From the NCBI GenBank assembly GCA_900316285.1, contig ONCG01000007.1, forward strand, positions 1 to 64,000: DNA of 64,000 bases, read 5' to 3'. The notes under the pieces were generated by a model. It was not told where the DNA came from. It ran no database searches and saw only the letters and a program-made list of their open reading frames with translations. Positions 61,289 through 64,000 of the stretch are shown one piece after another (positions within the stretch are counted from its first letter, which is position 1; each line of letters opens with the position of its first letter). The position numbers were made by a program, and so were the translations under genes. The DNA is from an uncultured Prevotellaceae bacterium (GTDB lineage Bacteria; Bacteroidota; Bacteroidia; Bacteroidales; Bacteroidaceae).

Positions 61289-61320
61289 TTTGCAGGATTC
61301 GAAATATCTTCGTACCTTTG
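61289..61320 (+). promoter_or_regulatory. tRNA-Phe promoter
   Basis: TTTG (61289-61292), 20-bp spacer, TACCTTTG (61313-61320): full consensus, about 38 bp before the mature tRNA 5' end. Confidence 0.8.
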
Positions 61321-61358
61321 CAACCGCAAAAGAAAGGAAGTGTGGAAACACAGAACAT

Positions 61359-61431
61359 GGTGCCTTAGCTCAGTTGGTAGAGCATCGGACTGAAAATCCG
61401 TGTGTCCCCGGTTCGATTCCTGGAGGTACCA
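61359..61431 (+). tRNA. tRNA-Phe (anticodon GAA)
   Basis: A 73-nt cloverleaf: acceptor GGTGCCT pairs with AGGTACC (one G-U), D arm TAGCTCAGTTGGTAGAGCA, anticodon loop CTGAAAA giving GAA, T arm with GGTTCGATTCC, and discriminator A. The CCA end is not encoded. The first anticodon-stem position appears mismatched (T-T). It is followed by a terminator. Confidence 0.96.
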
Positions 61432-61448
61432 CTCCTCCTTTCATTAGG

Positions 61449-61478
61449 CCCGGTTATCCATTTGGAGCCGGGTTTTTT
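61449..61478 (+). terminator. Terminator after tRNA-Phe
   Basis: CCCGG...TCCA-TT-TGGA...CCGGG forms a stem followed by six T residues (61473-61478). Confidence 0.8.
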
Positions 61479-61532
61479 CATTCATATACTACCCGCCGAC
61501 ATCACTACAAACTATTCAAATAAACTAACGAT

Positions 61533-62783
61533 ATGAGAAAACTATCCTGCCTCGTGCTCATGCTGGCTGTCGCCATCAGCGTTGCGGCTATCCCGTCGAA
61601 TAGCTCTACGCCTGTAGGCTGGGCTTCCGTTGGCGCTTCCGTAACGGGCGGCAATGACGAAAATCCCGTTGTCGTCACATCCCTTGCCCAGTTGGAGAGT
61701 GCTTTGCAAACAGCACGCAACAACACGAAGAAAGATGCCAATAGCAAGATGACCATCTACGTGAAGGGAGAGATTGAAGTCAATGGCTACGTAAATGTTC
61801 AGGACACCAAGAACCTCACCATCTACGGCCTTCCCGGCTCGGCGATGGTGAACAAGAACCGTACGGAAAAGGCAAAGACGGGCATCATGCTCATCAAGCG
61901 TTGCCAGAACCTCATCATGCGCAACATGACCTTCAAGAGCGCTGGTGCCTACGATATCGACGGCAACGACAACCTGACGCTTCAGTCGAGCGAGCACATC
62001 TGGGTCGACCATTGTGATTTCCAAGACGGCGTCGACGGCAATTTCGATTGCAACAACCAAGCGAACTATGTGACGGTCACTTGGTGCCGCTTCCACTATC
62101 TCATCGACCCCAAGGCAGGTGGCACGGGCGGAAGCGACGACCATCGCTATAGCAACCTCTGGGGAGGTAGCGATACGGCCTCCGACGAAGGTTACCTAAA
62201 CACTACTTTCGCCTGCTGCTGGTGGGACGAAGGATGTCGCGAACGTATGCCCCGCATCCGTTTTGGAAAAGTGCACATCTTGAATTGCCTCTACTCCTCA
62301 ACGCTTGCCAACTATTGTGTCGGCGTGGGTTATCGTAGCAATGTCTACATCGAGAAATGCGCCTTCACCAGTAGCAAGGCAAAGGCCACACCTTGGAAGA
62401 ACTATGCCACGAAGAGCGGCTACACGGATTATAACGTAACGGTTGTAGGCAACCTCGGGGCTACAGACACGCAGAAGCGTTCGGGCAACATCGACTACTT
62501 CATTCCTTCCTCGCAATACACCTACGACGCCCTCGAGGCCAGCGAGGTGGAAGCTGCCGTTTCCGATCCTTCAACGGGTGCCGGCGCTACGCTCGACATC
62601 AAGGAAGGCGAGCCCTTCACGACTTCCATCAACGTGGAAGCAACCAGCGAGCCTACCGTCGTCGAAACCATCTACTACAATTCGGCGGGCATCAGGGTTT
62701 CATCCAACACCAAGGGTTTGCTCATCAAGACGGACGTGATGAGCGACCACACGAGAAAAACAAGTAAGATGATTGGGCGATGA
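61533..62783 (+). CDS. Secreted pectate lyase, PL1 family
   Basis: The 416-residue protein has a signal peptide (LSCLVLMLAVAISVAAIP) and the PL1 parallel beta-helix: KNLTIYGLPGSAMVNKNR, NLIMRNMTFKSAG, HIWVDHCDFQDGVDGNFDC (calcium-binding aspartates), VTVTWCRF, and the catalytic arginine region RMPRIRFGKVHILNC. It cleaves polygalacturonate by beta-elimination. The end (IYYNSAGIRVSSNTKGLLIKTDV...) resembles a degraded sorting domain. It lies apart from the main pectin cluster, after a tRNA gene; I find no full promoter for it. Confidence 0.92.
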   Translation: MRKLSCLVLMLAVAISVAAIPSNSSTPVGWASVGASVTGGNDENPVVVTSLAQLESALQTARNNTKKDANSKMTIYVKGEIEVNGYVNVQDTKNLTIYGLPGSAMVNKNRTEKAKTGIMLIKRCQNLIMRNMTFKSAGAYDIDGNDNLTLQSSEHIWVDHCDFQDGVDGNFDCNNQANYVTVTWCRFHYLIDPKAGGTGGSDDHRYSNLWGGSDTASDEGYLNTTFACCWWDEGCRERMPRIRFGKVHILNCLYSSTLANYCVGVGYRSNVYIEKCAFTSSKAKATPWKNYATKSGYTDYNVTVVGNLGATDTQKRSGNIDYFIPSSQYTYDALEASEVEAAVSDPSTGAGATLDIKEGEPFTTSINVEATSEPTVVETIYYNSAGIRVSSNTKGLLIKTDVMSDHTRKTSKMIGR

Positions 62784-62806
62784 ACTCTTTGTCACCTCTC
62801 AGACTA

Positions 62807-63475
62807 TCAAGAAGATAGCACGGTGAGCACTCCGTCGTTCACACGGAAATGAATATCACGACCCTCGAAAGGCATTCCATAAACCTTTTGGGGGTCGTTT
62901 TGGTAATGTGGACGGGGGTCGAGTTCGAGCGTGTGGCGTAATGCCTTCAGTTGTTCTTCGCTGAAGACCTCATGTAGCTCATCGGGCAACACCACCTGGA
63001 GTTTCGGCCACTGCCGCTTGTCGACAAACCCTGATCGGGCATCAGCATGACTATCGGCATAGACGATGTAGGGTTTGATGTCAAAGATAGGCGTACCATC
63101 CATCAAGTCAGCACCCAACACGTGGATGATAGGACCGCGCGCACTCTCCCACTCCACGCTTTCAATCTTCACCGACGAGAGGCCAAGCGGATTAGGCCGG
63201 AACGGCGAGCGCGTAGCAAACACGCCTACTCGCTCATTTCCCCCAAGAACGGGAGGACGCACAACAGGACTCACGGCCTTGTGTGGGTTGGCGGAAAACT
63301 CCCAGATGAGCCACAGGTAGTCGAATTCCTCGATGCCCCGCAAATAGTCGGCATTGCGGAAAGCTGGCTCGAAGACTATCTCTCCGCGTAGTTCTTCGAC
63401 AAGTCCGCTCTGCTTGGGAATGCCAAACTTCGAGGTGAACGGCGAACGAAAATGGGCGATGGGTTGCAACTCCAT
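62807..63475 (-). CDS. trmO: tRNA (N6-threonylcarbamoyladenosine37-N6)-methyltransferase TrmO
   Basis: TrmO methylates t6A37 of certain tRNAs using SAM. The 222-residue protein has the TsaA/TrmO beta-barrel signatures: PIAHFRSPFTSKFGIPKQ, GIEEFDYLWLIWEFS, RVGVFATRSPFRPNPLGLSSVKI, GADLMDGTPIFDIKPY and the C-terminal DPRPHYQNDPQKVYG. Start is ATG 63475. It lies 15 nt after the PAP2 gene stop, so the two are probably one transcript. Its 3' end is 23 bp from the convergent pectate lyase gene. Confidence 0.94.
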   Translation of the reverse strand: MELQPIAHFRSPFTSKFGIPKQSGLVEELRGEIVFEPAFRNADYLRGIEEFDYLWLIWEFSANPHKAVSPVVRPPVLGGNERVGVFATRSPFRPNPLGLSSVKIESVEWESARGPIIHVLGADLMDGTPIFDIKPYIVYADSHADARSGFVDKRQWPKLQVVLPDELHEVFSEEQLKALRHTLELDPRPHYQNDPQKVYGMPFEGRDIHFRVNDGVLTVLSS

Positions 63476-63490
63476 AGGCAAGGATGATGA

Positions 63491-64000
63491 TCAGCTGATG
63501 TGTAGAACCAAGGGTAAAAGCAGGAAAACGACCAGCGTGAGCAATCCTACGGCAATAGGCATATAGGGATGATTCATATCGGAAGGTGGTTCCACCTTGG
63601 TCGTTCTCCAGAAAACATAGTACACAACGCTTGCAACGACAGCACCCAGCATCATTCCTGCCAACAAGTCGCCGGGATAATGAACACCCAGATAGAGTCG
63701 CGAATAGCAGAGGAGCAACGCCCAACAGGCAAGAAACGTAGTGAGCACTCGTCGTCGCAATAGCAGGCCGACGAAAAACACAAGTCCCCAGCTATTGCTG
63801 GCGTGCGACGAGGGGAACCCATAGCGGCCGCCCCGATGGTTGTCAACGATGTGAATCATTTCGCTGATGGGGTTCTCGAGATTGCTTGGGCGCAAACGAG
63901 CCACCACCGGACGGATGAAATGAGACGAAACGGCGTCGGTCAGTAGCAATATCACACCCATAGCGACAAGCGAATAGAGCACCACGCGCCAATTGAAATT
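63491..64000 (-). CDS. PAP2 family membrane phosphatase (5' end outside the window)
   Basis: The frame stays open to the window edge, so the N-terminus is missing. Visible are RPVVARLRPSN, GGRYGFPSSHASNS and YSRLYLGVHYPGDLLAG, the three PAP2 motifs, with four to five membrane helices. It is a diverged paralogue of the PAP2 protein at 8875-9576; the second motif is SSHASN here and SGHAAN there. The likely role is dephosphorylation of lipid pyrophosphates. Confidence 0.88.
   Translation of the reverse strand, partial: NFNWRVVLYSLVAMGVILLLTDAVSSHFIRPVVARLRPSNLENPISEMIHIVDNHRGGRYGFPSSHASNSWGLVFFVGLLLRRRVLTTFLACWALLLCYSRLYLGVHYPGDLLAGMMLGAVVASVVYYVFWRTTKVEPPSDMNHPYMPIAVGLLTLVVFLLLPLVLHIS

Overview
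The window looks like chromosomal DNA from a Bacteroidota (Bacteroidales) bacterium, most likely a Prevotella-like species. The reasons are the TTTG / TAnnTTTG promoters in front of many genes and the lack of clear Shine-Dalgarno sequences. The gene set also fits: recF followed by a DUF721 gene, a complete bat (aerotolerance) operon, a TonB-receptor-like outer membrane barrel, secreted pectin enzymes, and a Type IX-like C-terminal sorting motif. Genus is an inference. No rRNA, phage, plasmid or insertion-sequence transposase gene is visible; the one RNA gene I am sure of is a tRNA-Phe.

Layout. 0-3 kb: ribH behind a TPR membrane protein (minus), then divergent recF-DUF721. 3-9.6 kb (minus): S41 protease, dCMP deaminase and M3 peptidase; then queA and a PAP2 phosphatase, which sit at the end of a long minus-strand operon. 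9.6-18.2 kb: the bat operon (moxR, DUF58, an unnamed membrane protein, batA, a batB-batC fusion, a batD-batE fusion). 19-30.5 kb: uvrA, a glycosyltransferase, a WalJ/YycJ-like metallo-hydrolase, small conserved proteins, a GHL10-type secreted protein, an OMPP1/FadL-type porin with a Gly/Tyr/Trp-rich secreted protein, and prmA. 30.8-34 kb: a TonB-receptor-like barrel with an RGG-like tail. 34.3-38.1 kb: an arginine catabolic set (arginine deiminase, citrulline hydrolase CtlX, ornithine aminotransferase) that could turn arginine into glutamate semialdehyde. 38.3-42.1 kb: a GNAT acetyltransferase, ettA, an unlisted 27-residue membrane peptide, and an ECF sigma factor with a lipoprotein. 42.7-54.4 kb (minus): a pectin/rhamnogalacturonan set (esterase, GH2, PL11 fused to a beta-repeat stalk and sorting domain, CE12, GH28) with no SusC/SusD pair. 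55-64 kb: an SDR, sppA, lpxK, purine nucleoside phosphorylase, thiL, tRNA-Phe, a PL1 pectate lyase, trmO and a truncated PAP2 gene.

The most unusual content is non-coding. (1) Three intergenic arrays share an exact 22-bp register, each unit carrying an AGC-WWW-GCT core; I count 11 units at 42.4 kb, 7 at 18.6 kb and 8 at 55.9 kb. (2) A family of about 75-bp double-hairpin elements (five paired copies and one solo half) shows compensatory base changes and looks REP/BIME-like. (3) Unrelated tandem arrays with about 9-bp period fill spacers between genes, mostly between genes of one operon. (4) A promoter-terminator pair without an ORF at 26.5 kb may make an RNA of about 105 nt. All of these come from reading the sequence by eye and need genome-wide searches or RNA data to confirm.
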